Assembly: GCA_037043455.1 (NCBI GenBank)
Contig: JAWPHD010000001.1
Coordinates: forward strand, 744,001-808,000
DNA length: 64,000 bases
Source: Cyrtodaria siliqua
Lineage: Eukaryota; Mollusca; Bivalvia; Adapedonta; Hiatellidae
Direction of reading: 5' to 3'
Both the position numbers and the translations under genes were made by a program. The notes under the pieces were generated by a model. It worked only from the letters and a program-made list of their open reading frames with translations, searched no databases and was not told the origin of the DNA. Shown here one piece after another: positions 11,481 to 23,639 of the stretch (within the stretch, counting starts at the first letter, position 1; each line of letters begins with the position of its first letter).

Positions 11481-12763
11481 AATACGGCATGTACGTTAGA
11501 AACACTTTAACACAAGCTTACAGTACACCGAAATTTTACTTTACTTGTAAACTATACGTAGCATCATGGAATATTTGCGTTATAATACGATCTCTCCACC
11601 TTATTTTCCCCTTGGGTCTAACGTGATTGTCACAAATGACAACCGCGTACGACACTGATCAAGGCAGAAAGCAAATTGACAGATCAGGAATGGGTTCAGA
11701 TGATGATTCGGGAAAAGCAAAGACATTTGGAAGTGATATTAATCAAATATTAGTCATTAGCATTTTCAGTTAATGAAGATAATGATGCTACGGGAAACGA
11801 AAAAGCGACAGATTTAAATTGCATCAAAGGTTTTTTAACATAACTGGAAACAGCATCGACACATCGATAATTGCAATATTGCGTGTATTTTATATAGAAT
11901 AACAAACCATTGCAGTTTGATAACGTCTGCTACATCCTGTCTCTTGAAGTCGTAGAATGGTAATGAAAAAAACACTATCATTTTGGGAAGTTAGATATCG
12001 ACTTTTTTAAATGTAATTCATTCTTGGTCACATAGTTAAAGACAGGAAACGAGCGATCGAAGCACACTTGAAGAATCACAAATAAAAGGAGATATACAAA
12101 TCAACCAAAAACTAGCATCGACATAAGGTTACAGTTGTGACAAGGATAAATAAGAGGCAAGTGTGTGACATCACTAACATAGCTGTGTCCATACAAAATA
12201 TACGCATTGTCAACGATATAAAGCTGTATGGAGATGCCAATAAGATATATCAAGGAAGGGCAAGGTAATGTGAGAATATTTTTCTTTTCATTCAATCTAA
12301 CATCTAAACAATTATATTCACACATTTTGCAAACGAAATGGTATCTAAAATAAATATGCATATATTATGTTTTTCAAAGTGGCACATGGCAATCTTGAAG
12401 TGTTCAGCAAACACTGTAATTAACGTCTCAATTTATTTATTTAGTAGTTTTGTTTTATTTAAACCTACTTGCATATATTTAAAAAAAAAAATCATCTTAC
12501 CATATGTTTAAGCTATATTATTGGAGCAATACAAGCATTAGTTAAGAATATGCAAACATAACTTGTTATCAACTATTCTTATAATTAATATTTATGATTG
12601 AACAAACACACGTAATACAGACAAACTGAACGAGACGCCGCGAGTTTCTGAAAAGGCAGAATTGCCGTCTGTTCCTTTAATATAACACATGTTACTGAGA
12701 GTATGTTATTAATATGCATAATTGGACGTTTATTCTTTAAATCGTTCTCAGTTTGGTGTTAAA
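11481..12763. other. Gene-free stretch
   Basis: AT-rich, no recognised feature. The minus-strand open frame at 12101-12361 shows no motif. Confidence 0.45.
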
Positions 12764-12860
12764 AAAGAGTATGATAATAGACCTTTGGAAACGGCCGAGC
12801 ACGACACATACGAACTATGCAGTCTCGGTTTGATTGAGACTCAGTTTGGTGTTAAGGTCA
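12764..12860 (+). repeat. D-repeat fragment
   Basis: It begins with AAAAAAGAGTATGATAATAG, then AAACGGCCGAGCACGACACATACGAA and the GTCTCGGTTTGATTGAGACT motif. This is the same repeat seen at 26205-26428, 30855-30948, 32217-32935, 46655-46855, 51060-51220 and 56630-56770. Only the first ~90 bp are kept here. Confidence 0.7.
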
Positions 12861-12939
12861 GTTTATGAGGGTGTTCCGGACTTTATTTAAAACATGATTG
12901 TGATTAGGAAATTAGCAGTAGCAAATCTTGGATTTGATA

Positions 12940-13110
12940 TATAGAGTTTAATTAACATTGTTGAAGTGATACGGGAAATATTTCCCGAGTGAGAAAGATG
13001 CTTGCGATATAAAAACGAGTGCGTTGTCGCACGAGTTTCCGTATCGCAAGAATATTTCTCACGAGTGAATTTTTTTCCGTATCACGACAAAAATGTTAAT
13101 TAAACTATAT
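12940..13110. mobile_element. Palindromic MITE-like element
   Basis: The outer arms ATATAGAGTTTAATTAACATT and AATGTTAATTAAACTATAT frame inner arms around GTGATACGG and CCGTATCAC, TGCGATA and TATCGCA, and a centre near 13025 (CGCACTCG-like on both sides). The whole ~170 bp folds back on itself and encodes nothing. Confidence 0.75.
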
Positions 13111-13364
13111 AATATATATTCTGTGATGAATTTCTTTCCAATCGTCTTTTGACAAAGGTATTCCTCCTTCTGTCACTCCTTTGTCGACAGCGCGGAGTAA
13201 TATCATGACGTCAATTCGTGACGATATATCGTGACATCTATCGTTTAGTTCATAACATTTGGCTACTGTGCTATCTTGCACACTAGGCGAGATAGCGCAG
13301 TAGAGGAAGAAATATGTTATAGATTTTCTCAAACTGGGAAATTTCTATAATATATAATATAGAT

Positions 13365-13575
13365 ATAAAAATCAAACATGACATGTAGCTTTCAAGGAAT
13401 ACATTCAAACAAAGACACTCATAGAATTTTTGTTTTATAAAGATGAATAAAATGCAAGATATGACATCACAAACATAAAATGATTGCAGATAGGGATATC
13501 GCCGTAGAACGGTCAGTGACAAAAACAGGCCACTTGGGTTTTAAGCCAGGTTCTAGCGTTATATTTCCTAACAAA
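13365..13575 (-). mobile_element. Family A retroelement 3' tail
   Basis: On the minus strand: AACGCTAGAACCTGGCTTAAAACCC, the decayed first hairpin, the ACCGTTCTACGGCG hairpin block, then the tail to TTTTTATATCTATATT. It is a diverged, 5'-truncated copy. Confidence 0.65.
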
Positions 13576-14999
13576 CAAGGCGGTATTAATAGGCGATGAA
13601 AAACGTTTGTCAACATACCATACGTTGGTATGGTTGTATTAGAATTGTTGAAAACAATAAACATGATAAAGTTTAAAAAAAGAAAACTAAAACCATAAAA
13701 CCTTGGGCTTTTCCTCCTGACTGTTATCAATGTTAAAACTGTCAATAGGCATTACTTAGTTCACTTTGTATGTTGCGACATCGTTAATAATCAATTGCAT
13801 CCGATTACCTTCGCAACATATCGATTGATTCCGAATTATCTGAAATCAGGAACTTGTATTTCAATTATTTTATTTCATTTTTCATCCCATAACACGTGCA
13901 TGTGAATCACTGTACTGTTTTTACGTAAAAGGGAAGATGAGTGCAATATCCCCAATTATACAGTTTCATATTTTAAGGAAACAGATATATAAAAGTAGAT
14001 ACTGGGCTAACTTTATATTCGATATCTGTGTCATCAAAATTGTGTTTACAGTATTTTTACAGCGAACATGTCAAACTGCATGTAACGGCGAAATATGTGT
14101 AATTTATAGAAATTATAATAAAAAAATGATTTGAACATAGATCTATATATATTTACTTGTTTTGAAAGAAATGTCACAGGACCTTGTCATATACAAGTTT
14201 TAACAAAAGTTGAGCATTATAACATATTTACTCTTTTTTTTATCTTGAATTTATTATTTTTATGGTAAAGAAAAAGCTGGGTACGGTCCATATATGTTTG
14301 CTTTTTAAAGTAAAAAGACGAATGAGGATTACAATTGTTTGTGTATTTCAAAGATGTGTATATATCGAGGTAATCGGAAATTAATCTTTGTTTTTCAATA
14401 AATGTAATGTTATGCAAAAAAACGGTGAAAATGTTCAGTGACTCCATTTTTCCTCTTTTTATTGAAATGTTGGAGTTAGAAATACGTCTAGTGGAAAAAA
14501 GTGTAATGTCCTACCTTTTTTGATAGTTTTGGATCTAAATGATACCAAAGAAACTTTTAGTATCAATACAATACACATCTCAGCACTGCGTCCTTTCCAA
14601 GCCAAACCCATAATTGAAAAACAAAATAAAATGTTATTTTTAAATCGAAGGGATAAATTCTACTCAGAGCTACACATATATATTTTGTTGACAATAAAAA
14701 TGATCCTTCATGACGCAACAAATATGAAGAAAATAAAATGCTTAAAATTGTATGTGTTACCATCTTAAATCCTACATTATGTCCATATCTATTAGAATGT
14801 AAAAATTGAAACAATTCTGTTGTCAATTTAATTGATTTGAAAAAAAATCTTAAACTTGAACATGTCAAAACTTGCCAAGCCAACATCCTTAATTTTATGA
14901 CTGAAGCTGGATAAATCCCCGTTTAGGCTGTGCCTTTTTCATATTAGGCTACATAAATATAACACATTTTTGATCATGTATATATGGATATAGATATAA
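13576..14999. other. Gene-free stretch
   Basis: Overlapping open frames on both strands (14217-14886) lack motifs and are mutually antisense. No supported gene. Confidence 0.45.
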
Positions 15000-15112
15000 A
15001 CAATCGAACAGGAAGAGTAGCATACAAGGACCCCAGTCAACCACAAACACACACACACATAAACAAACTGTAACTACAAAAATAAATAACAGACAAGATA
15101 TGACATCACGCA
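15000..15112 (-). mobile_element. Family A terminal tail fragment
   Basis: The last ~110 bp of the family A 3' UTR on the minus strand (GATGTCATATCTTG ... GTTGACTGGGGTCCTTG ... TTCCTGTTCGATTG). It contains a short CA run. Confidence 0.6.
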
Positions 15113-15779
15113 TCTTAGGTTATCACACACCATATATAATAAGCAAGCTGAATACTTATTAAGCAGAACTATACACAACTTAAGAGTGGTGGGTTATTAA
15201 TCATTTTTTATAAATGAATCATATATATGACACAATATGTTGGTTTCAATTTATTTATCATAGTTAAGTAAAAGTGAATTCTCTACTTTCAAACTGCGCA
15301 AATGGTTCTAAAAACACAACAAAAATGTTGTTGCTATATGTGTTATAGCATTCCCACATCACTAGATCTTTCTATCCGTCAATCAAATTAATGAGACTAC
15401 TTAACGGTATCAGAAATCAAAAACCAGAGATCATTTGCAAATTAGTCAGGGAAGCAAACAAATCATTCCCTTTAACGTGAGAAAATATCAGGCAGCAAGT
15501 GTCCCTAATTGCTTATTCTGTCAGTTATCTTTGACACTTATAACACCAACAAGGGCAAGATGCGGATGACTAATGAACTCCGGAAATTGAGTGACCTATA
15601 AAGATAGATTGATATTTCATTTACATATTGAGCGTTAGTCGGTAAAACAATTAGGATTGACACATTGCCAACGGCATTTTAGAATTTTCCAGGATAAAGA
15701 CGTTTGTATTTAAATCCAAGCATCGTCGACAATCAAGACGAAGAGATAGCATTGACATCGTTTGTGCGTGATATCATAT
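15113..15779. other. Gene-free stretch
   Basis: No supported feature. Confidence 0.4.
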
Positions 15780-15990
15780 AAGGCAATAGCCACAAGGTAA
15801 CGGTCCTATATTAGCCACAGCACCCACACATAATGGCACCGGAAGACCGCAATGTACCACAAACTCAATTAAATGGTCAACGAACATAACGATTAGTGAA
15901 GTTAGTGTTACTAATTTGGAACGGTTAGTAGGAAATACGGCCAGTTGGTTAGGTTAGCTTAAATCAATTTTATTTGTACACAACTTCGCA
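15780..15990 (-). mobile_element. Degenerate family B-like tail
   Basis: On the minus strand: AAATTGATTTAAGCTAACC, a decayed hairpin block (AACCGTTCCAAATT), and the GTGGTACATTGCGGTC block. This is recognisable only by its order and by comparison with 34598-35085. Confidence 0.45.
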
Positions 15991-16284
15991 ATTATCCTGT
16001 TTTCATTGCCAATATTGGCAAGTCAGTGTAAATATAAGTGCATCTCGGCAAAAATTATGAACAATAAAGCCAACATCCAAAGAAATCAGCATAGATACAA
16101 TTAATAAAATGCTGTAGTAAAGATATATATATCAAACCAAAACTACAGCAGTTGCTAACAAACAGAAAAAATAATCTAGGGTAAAATAAAAAATATATAA
16201 AAAGGAGGAAAATTCATGCACCAATATATTTTGATACAGGATGATTGTTTTTATGTTTAGTATTCTATTAATACCCTTGTAAAG

Positions 16285-18135
16285 AAATATAACAAGATCG
16301 GACAGGGAAAGTAGCATTCAAGGAGGATAGTCAACCACAAAACGCAGAAACGAACACGCAAACAGACAAGCAAGAAGGCAAAAGTAATAATAAAAGCAAA
16401 CGACATCACAAACACAAAAGGGTTGACAATAGGGTTACCGCCTTGGAACGGTCAGTGACAAAGTAGGCCACTGGGGGTTTAAACCGGTTCTAGTGTGCAT
16501 CAAACCTCACACTTACCCTACTTCATTCCATTAAAACAGGACAGTGAAAAATAAAGAAATCCCCGCCATGATATAATCTCTAACCAACAAGGCAGCATCA
16601 ATAGGCAATATAAGTAGAACACAAACATGCTCGTGTAAATATAATACAAAAGAACAATAGCCTAGAAAGCCACAATGAAGGTACTCAATGATTTGGCAGA
16701 AACCAGAGCAACAAGAGAATAAACCATTAAGGGCACGACAAGAAAGATCAGAGACAAACATCAAATACAACCGTCCCAATGGTCTTTAGGTAGGCTTCAT
16801 CATAGGGTCCACAGGCTGTCCGGTCATCGTACAATTAAAGAGGAAAGCATAGTGGCAAACTGTAAAAGGGTCCACCACCAAGCATGCAGTACGTTGCAAA
16901 ATGACAGGCTCATAACCTCTTTTGATAAACTTTTTAACAAGTTTAACAAAGATAGTATGAAAATGATCATGACCAAGAATCTTACGAAGTTTATAAATCA
17001 CATCACCATAGAAGTCAAGTTGTGATAGTCCTTGTCGCAGAAGAGTCCTTTAATTACTTTTATATTTGGTAAGAAGATCAGGATTACGATAATAAAATTT
17101 TGCAAAGGTTTTACGAAGTTTATGGTAACGGTAACCCTGATTGAGTAGCTTTTTAGTTATACAAAGATTACGAATATTTAAGTCCTCAACTCGAGTATAA
17201 GCTCTTGAAAAACGAATAAGACACATACAACCCATAAGAAGTCCAAGTTGGTGTAATTAACAATGTCAAAATTAAAATCATCTCTCTTGTCATAGATTTT
17301 GCTAATTATTTCACCATTTTCAATCGAGAGATCTAAGTCAAGAAAAGAATCGTTATTATCAAATATATAAGCTATATTTAGCTAATTTAAAAGTTCTTTA
17401 GGATAATTATGTTCAACCATATTTGGAAAGAAAGGGTTGTCAATGTTCAGTATGTCAACCAGATACCAAGAGGTGTCATTAAAAGCTCCAATAACATCTG
17501 CCTGGGTATCTGGTGAAAGACTCAACATGAAATCTCTTTCATAGCAAAATAAAAACAAATCTGCGACAAGTGGTGCACAGTTCGTACCCATAGGGATACC
17601 AACAATTTGTCTATAAACGGTGGTACCATACCTGAACAAAATATTATCTAATAGGAAGATGAGTGCTCCACAAACTTCATAGCAAGTCCACATAGTATAA
17701 TTGTCTAAACTGCCGTTAGTAAAAAACGGTTTAATATTATTACATGCCAAAATGGTAGTATTTTCTCTAGCGAATGTTTTTTGAATAAGAAAAATTAGCT
17801 TGTCCTTTATAAGGTGATGTGGTAAGGTTGTATATAGTTTAGAGAAGTCATAAGTGCTTATTGATGAAACTTGACCTTTATTGAAAATGTTATCAAGAAC
17901 GTCTCCTGAATTTTTTATAGACCAAAACAAATTAATCCCAGAGTTTTCATAAGTTTTATCACAATATAGTTTAACGTGATCTTTAAATGCAGTAAGACAA
18001 GGAGTTAAAGTTTGGAGATGCTTGTTGCGGTGCAGGCACTATAATTCGAAATAAACCGAGCCTTATACGGATGTTTATGTAATTTAGGATCCAGTACATG
18101 GAAGGCTGTTTATTTTGCTTCAGTAAACGTTAGAT
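16285..18135 (-). pseudogene. Family A reverse-transcriptase element, near full RT, inactivated
   Basis: A non-LTR reverse transcriptase, probably Penelope-like. Reading right to left: a decayed fingers region (18135-17931) with the PSMYW...LN(Y)I remnant of a WIPKLH-like block, then a long open piece (17930-17382) with the motif A region STYDFSKLYTTLPH, QIVGIPMGTNCAPLVADLF, and a catalytic box reading YLVD instead of YLDD. A thumb region (IYDKRDDFNF, about 17290) and LIRFSRAYTRVEDLNIRNL follow after a stop at 17382 and a frameshift near 17235. The C-terminus (17001-16786) ends MTGQPVDPMM. The 3' UTR runs from 16785 to 16285 with both hairpins near 16440-16475. The loss of a catalytic Asp plus the breaks mean the copy is dead. 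No endonuclease domain was seen. Confidence 0.85.
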
Positions 18136-18166
18136 AAGGAGTTTGGTATTTTTTTAATGCAAATAG

Positions 18167-18760
18167 TGACAGAACATTCTGCTATCTGTGCCGACGTGTT
18201 CACATTGAATATGTGTACAAAGTGTTAGGTTATTTACTGTAACACCATCACCAACGCACTCTTACACGCTAATTGAATAAAGACTACAGCACAGTTGAGT
18301 GTGAATTGTTACAATGTACCCTTATGTATAGAATGCTATTTAAGTGTACAGGTTTATTGATCTGTCTGTCCAGGTATCTCTATTAATAGCACACATATAC
18401 ATAGCTGATGCTAGTAATTTATAAAGTATCGTTTACATAATGAGATGTGTAGATTGTTACAGAACATTCTGCTATCTGTGCCGACGTGTTCACATTGAAT
18501 ATGTGTACCAAGTGTTAGGTGATTTACTGTAACACCAGCACCAACGCACTCATATATGCTAATTGAATAAAGACTTCAGCATAGTAGAGTGTGAATTGTT
18601 ACAATGTACCCTCATGTGTATAATGCTATTTAAATGTACAGGTTTATTGATCTGTCTGTCCAGATGTCTCTATTAATAGCACACATATACATAGCTGATT
18701 CTAGTAATTTCTAAAGTATCGTTTACATAATGAGATGTATAGATTGTTACAGAACATTCG
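18167..18760 (+). repeat. 290-bp tandem repeat, two copies plus a start
   Basis: Units start at 18167, 18455 and 18745 with ACAGAACATTC. The first two are about 95% alike over 290 bp (same GCTATCTGTGCCGACGTG, CACCAACGCACTC and GATCTGTCTGTCCAG blocks). The third diverges after 13 bases. Confidence 0.9.
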
Positions 18761-19261
18761 TTAATCTAGCAAGTTCCATGTTGGTATATAAAGCTTACGT
18801 AGTAAAACTAGTGGGGTTTCAGTATTAATATTCGAAATGGAGTATCTGGTTCATTATTTAAATTGAACATTTATAAAATACTGGATGTTGTGAATTAAAT
18901 ATATTGTTAGAGGATAAATAATATGTTGCTCATCTATTGATATTGGATTTAAGTTATTGGATTATTGGGACATTTGGACTATTTATGAATTAATACACCA
19001 GGAAAGACTAAAAGTGAAATTGGATTAAAGGGACACTTGACTAATTGTAGTAAATGGACTCTTGACCATTCAGATTAAAGGAACACTTACCAATAGTATT
19101 TGGATCGATTCGTATATCGGACTTTAAAGAAATGCTGGATCCATTTCATGTATTTTATGTAAGTGAATATTTTTTACATTTTGATATTTGAATAAACTTG
19201 TTGATTATATTACAAAAATAAAATGGCTGCTGTTTTTTCTTCTTACATTTTACCCGTAACA
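18167..19261 (+). mobile_element. Candidate solo LTR with duplicated U3
   Basis: It begins TG(TT)ACAGAACATTC and ends CCCGTAACA, so the outer bases are TG...CA and TGTTAC/GTAACA are inverted complements. A TATA-like element (TATATAAAG, 18785-18793) and a poly(A) signal (AATAAA, 19191-19196) lie in the expected order. The upstream half is a 290-bp tandem repeat, like an enhancer duplication in a U3 region. I see no 5-bp target duplication, primer-binding site or internal coding region, so it could also be another non-autonomous element. It interrupts or abuts the 5' end of the family A RT at 18135. Confidence 0.4.
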
Positions 19262-19970
19262 GAAGTCTGTGTGAGAACAAATGTATTATTATATTGTTCA
19301 ATCTAAATTGTAAAAATACTGTGTTGTTTACTGATATTTAATGTTCAGCTAGGATCAATCCATCCCATTTGCATACCAGTTTTATCCATTAAGTACAATA
19401 TAGTTCTATGCTGCATACGATGACATACGATTATGTGTTTTATTTCTCATGAAATCATTTTCTTGCATTATTTGTATTGCTAGTCACACCGACCTTGTTA
19501 CACACAGTCATTAGTAGACAACTGGGCTGCATTGGCCTTGGTTATTTTGTTTGGGGTCGCTGTTGTTATAAAAGATTATTTTGAATGATCAATATTGCTT
19601 GTTTATTGCATCATAAGAATAATCCCACTTTACAGTAAAAAAAATACAAACAAACGGGATGATAATTGTGATAACAGCTTTCTGAAATCAACAACTACAC
19701 CCATACCGTCTTTAACCAGTGTATGTTAGTATATACAAGATGGAAACAATACTTCATTATAAACAGGATGATAATAAAAGTGAAGTTGATGAACAATTTC
19801 TCATTTGGAATTATAAATCTTTAGCACCGTACGTAACGATGCTGGTATGTACGGTTCATTTAGCTAGGTTTTAATTCAAGTGTGCTATTACGTGTGACTC
19901 TCTCAAGCTAAACTGTATAATGTATCATATCCTAATGTAAGCGATTCACTGCCACAATCTTTTGAAAACT
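19262..19970. other. Gene-free stretch
   Basis: AT-rich, no supported feature. Confidence 0.4.
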
Positions 19971-20275
19971 AAAAGTAGATAAACAAATCGAACAGGAAAT
20001 GTAGCATTCAAGGACGACAGTCACCCACAAAGACACAAAGAAATAAAGAACAGCTATATATAGATGAATAAAAGGCAAGATAAAACATCACAGGTGTTGA
20101 CAATAGGGCTACCGCCTTGGAACGGTCAGTGGCAAAAAAGGTCGCTGGGGGTTTAGTGTTTGGGTTACCCTACTATCATCCGATTAAAACGGGACAGTGT
20201 AAATAAAGAAATCCCCGCCATACATTATTCTCTAACCAACATCAGCATTTATAGGCAATTCAAGAAAACAGTGAT
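19971..20275 (-). mobile_element. Family A retroelement 3' tail
   Basis: A minus-strand tail from the TGCCTATAAATGCTGATGTTGG region through the GGGATTTC...CACTGTCCCG block, the hairpin pair (about 20113-20155) and the terminal CTACATTTCCTGTTCG...CTACTTTTA. The GGTGCACC block is deleted. Confidence 0.7.
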
Positions 20276-20714
20276 ACAAAGTATCACAAGCAAGTCTGAA
20301 CAGTTACATAAGAAAACAGTAATGGGAATGAATATGATTAGTATATAGATGTTAGTTAGAATTTTTTTATGTGTAATTGTCAACAATCAAAACACATTTA
20401 TCATGAAATATTGGAGCACTAGATAAACTATTCATCATGAGACAAAATGAACATGTTTATAGTTTTGGCATCTGTGTAGTATTATGTTATAAAATAAATA
20501 TGATAGACGTCTAATGGATCACTACATAGACTGTTATTTCATGATTAGAATGTGAGGAATTGGGAAAATATCATGGTTAGAATATAAAGAATTAGTAATT
20601 TATCATAGTTGTATACAAAAAGACTAACATAATGAGAATGTAATAGCAATTGGGTTGAAACATTTAGCGTCTGTGAAGGTAATCCCAGTTTTTAGCAATG
20701 AACATTTACATTAG
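20276..20714. other. Gene-free stretch
   Basis: AT-rich, nothing recognised. Confidence 0.4.
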
Positions 20715-20866
20715 AAATCTCTTTCATAGCAATATCAGTACAACTCTATACTATAGGTGCACAGTTCGTACTCATAGAGCTACCAACAATTTGTCTATAA
20801 ACAGTAGTTCCATACCTGACGAAAATATTCTCTAATAGGAAAATGTGTGCTTCACAAACTTATCGG
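20715..20866 (-). pseudogene. Family A RT fragment (motif B region)
   Basis: About 150 bp of RT on the minus strand covering the equivalents of the LLDNIF-RYGTTVYRQIVG and STNCAP blocks, without the flanking RT. It ends exactly where the 3' end of the family B element at 20868 begins, so B probably inserted into or recombined with an A copy here. Confidence 0.6.
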
Positions 20867-20867
20867 C

Positions 20868-22500
20868 AAAAATGAGATTTAGGGTCCTATAGAAACCACA
20901 GCGTCCGAACGCAATAGCATCGTAGGTCCGCATATGTACTGCAAACAAGGACTTGATAATACAATGAAAGAGACAAAAAATTACAGAAAGGGTGGTGAAG
21001 ACAGGGTAACTGTCTATACCCAATAGCTCATGCACCTACTTCCCTTAGTTGGGGTTTCAGTAGGTACAATCATAGAGTCCCAAGAGGTAGTCCAGTCATC
21101 GCACAAGTGAAAAGTGTGAAGCTTTAAAACCAAAGGGTTATATCCTTTTCTGACGAACTTCCTGATTCAATTTGTAAAGCGATCAGGAAACCCGTAAGCC
21201 CCTTTAACTTTCGAAGTTTATAGACCACATCTCCATAAAATGAGGGCTGTGATATGCTTAGTCGCAGAAGTGTTTTAGGTTGGTGTTGTACTTTTCCAGC
21301 AGGCCCTCGTTACGACGGTAGAATTTAGAGAAAGATCTACGTAGTTTGTGATAACGAAAAGCCTTCTAAAGAAGTTTGACTTGATTTTGATCATTGGAGT
21401 CTATAACATTATTACACGCTCTAGCAAATCGAATGAGCTGGGAGATATATACCCCGAATGAGGTAGCACGAGGTACATCTCCATCCAGGTGTGGATAGTT
21501 AACGATGTTAAAATTGAAATCATCTCTCTTATCATAGATTTTAGTATGACTACAATCATTTGAAATCGAGAGATGAAGATCGAGAAATGCTGCTACTGTA
21601 TCCGAACTGTTGGCTTTATTCAACTTAAACTCTGGTGGATAAATGTTAGTAACCATATGAACAAAGAACGGATTATCAATATTGAGTATGCCATCAAGTT
21701 ACCGAGAAGTATTATGAAAGGCATCAATACTTTCACCCTGGCTAACAGGTGACAAACTCCAACATAAAATCTCTTTCATAGCAGTACAAAACCAAATATG
21801 CAATAAAGATGTTATCCAGAAGAAAAGATAAGGCTCTACAAACATCAGTACATGTCCACAAATTATACTTATCAATGGGGGCGTTAGTAAAGAAAGCCGT
21901 GACATTATTACAATCTAGAAAAGCTGTACCTTCTCTAGGAAATGTCTTCTGAATAAGCTGAAGCAATTTTTCTTTGAAAATATTATGTGGTAGTGTAGTA
22001 TACAGTGTAGAAAATTCGTAGGTGCTTAGAGAAGAGGCCTGAAAATACTTACACCGTAGTTTGTCAAGAACTTCTCCAGAGTTTTTGATAGACCAAAATA
22101 GATCGATTCCTGAGTTCTCGAAGGTCTTTCCGCAATATGTTACATGTACTTGTCTAAACTGCCGTTGTTTGAATAAGAGCAATTAGCCGAGTGATATGTG
22201 TGGAAACAACATCATCCTCAGTAGATTGAACTTGAGTATACAAATTAGTGCTGCTGAGTTCCAGAGATAAACAATAAATATAGTATTAGCTGCTTCTTCA
22301 ACAGGAACTAAAACAAAGTTATTATGGAATTTATGAATTACCGATTTTAAATTACGAAACGAAACTTTAGGTCTCGGAGGAAATAAAGAGGCATTCGCAT
22401 TGTAATAGTTAATACGTGCATTTATAATCTTAAAAATTGACTTTTTCCAAGTAGAAAGAGAGTTTGGATCCGAATGACCCTCAGATGAATTGTTCTTCAC
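20868..22500 (-). pseudogene. Family B reverse-transcriptase element, inactivated
   Basis: Reading right to left: an N-terminal piece (22500-22183) with WKKSIFKIINARINYYNA and FHNNFVLVPVEEAAN; a deletion; then an open piece (22182-21742) with LFWSIKNSGEVLDKL, motif A STYEFSTLYTTLPH and FFTNAPIDKYNLWTC. There LLDNIFI is joined directly to a YCYERDFML block, so about 80 bp including the MGTNCAP motif are gone. The catalytic box reads stop-LDG instead of YLDD (about 21700). The thumb continues at 21656-21366 (FLDLHLSIS, IYDKRDDFNFNIVNYPHLDGDVPRA as separate blocks). The broken C-terminus and the family B tail (about 21060-20868) follow. It differs from family A at the C-terminus (TGLPLG type instead of TGQ-VD-MM). 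Confidence 0.85.
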
Positions 22501-22574
22501 TGTAGAACACTAGCTACGGTAGAATAGTAGTATATAATAATGTACCTTCAAGTTGCTAGATTTTTATACTATTA

Positions 22575-22735
22575 GATATAACAGCCGAACAGGAAATGTA
22601 GCATTCAATGTCCACACTCAACCAAAACACGAACAGAAACAACACAATACTCACACAGACGAAAATAAATGCAAAATGTGACATCACAAACATAAAAGCC
22701 TTGACAATAGGGTTATCGCCGTTGTAGGGTGACAG
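22575..22735 (-). mobile_element. Family A terminal tail fragment
   Basis: The minus-strand A tail from a damaged second hairpin (about 22705-22730) to CCTGTTCGGCTGTTATATCTAATA. Confidence 0.6.
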
Positions 22736-22889
22736 ACGGATTGGACGACATTTGTGCGACGATAAATAACACACATGATAAACGTCTGATTCTATGTTAA
22801 ACTCCGACTGATCGATATAGACAATTAAATTTCAAGACAAAATCAGCAGACGCCTTTACGTATTATGATTATCTTATCTTTAGAACCTA

Positions 22890-22983
22890 GTATTAACCCC
22901 CAGCGAACATTTTGTCTACTGAACATTCCAAGGAGGTAGCCCTATTGTCAACCTGTTATGTTTGTGATGTTATATCGTGCCTT
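22890..22983 (+). mobile_element. Family A tail fragment, plus strand
   Basis: A short plus-strand A tail (TTAACCCCCAG, hairpin pair, CCCTATTGTCAACCTG, GTGATGTTATATCGTGCC). It is joined without a gap to a minus-strand A copy, giving a tail-to-tail inverted junction at about 22984. Confidence 0.6.
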
Positions 22984-23635
22984 TAGCAACAAGAGAACAA
23001 ACCGTTAAGAGTGCGACATGACCATATTTAAGACAAACATCAAACGTCACCGTCATTTAAGGATTTAGGTAGACGTCATCATAGAGTCCACATTCTGTCC
23101 GGTCATCGTAAAGTTAAAAAGGAAAGCATAGTGTCGATCTGTAAATGGGTCAACCACTAAACATGCAGTAAGTTGCAAAATGATAGCGTCAAAACCTCTT
23201 TTGAATTGTTTTAACAAGTTTAATAAAGATTGTACTGGAGTGATTATGTCCAAGGATCTTACGAAGTTTGTAAATTACATCACTATAGAAGACAGGTTGT
23301 GATAGTACCGTTGTGTTTTAAAAGTAGATCAGGGTTACGATAATACAATTTGGCAAACGTTTCTTGAATTTTATGGTAACGGTAGCCCTACTGCTGGAGT
23401 AGCATTTTAGTTATACAAATATTACAAATATGAAAGTCCTCAACACGACTACAAACTCTAGAAAAAGGAATAAGTTGAGAAACATAGACTCCATAAGAAT
23501 TCGCTCATGGAACCCACCCATTTAAGGGGGGATAATTAACAATATCAAAATTAAAATCATGTCTCTTGTCATAGGTCTATTGTACCCATTACTTCACCAT
23601 TTTTAATAGAGAGATGGAAAACTTGATAAAAATCG
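22984..23635 (-). pseudogene. Family A RT C-terminal fragment
   Basis: On the minus strand this carries, in order, remnants of the IYDKR(H)DF-type thumb (about 23575), LIPFSRVCSRVEDFHI-like sequence (about 23450), the GYRYHKI block (about 23370), the KILGH block, TACLVVDPFTDRHYAFLFNFTMTGQNVDSMMTST (best seen at 23253-23065) and the start of the 3' UTR. Several frameshifts break it. The catalytic half is missing. Confidence 0.75.
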
Positions 23636-23639
23636 GTAT

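Noticed and set aside
14217..14886. Overlapping open frames on both strands
   Set aside because: They are mutually antisense, AT-rich and lack motifs; chance is the simplest explanation.
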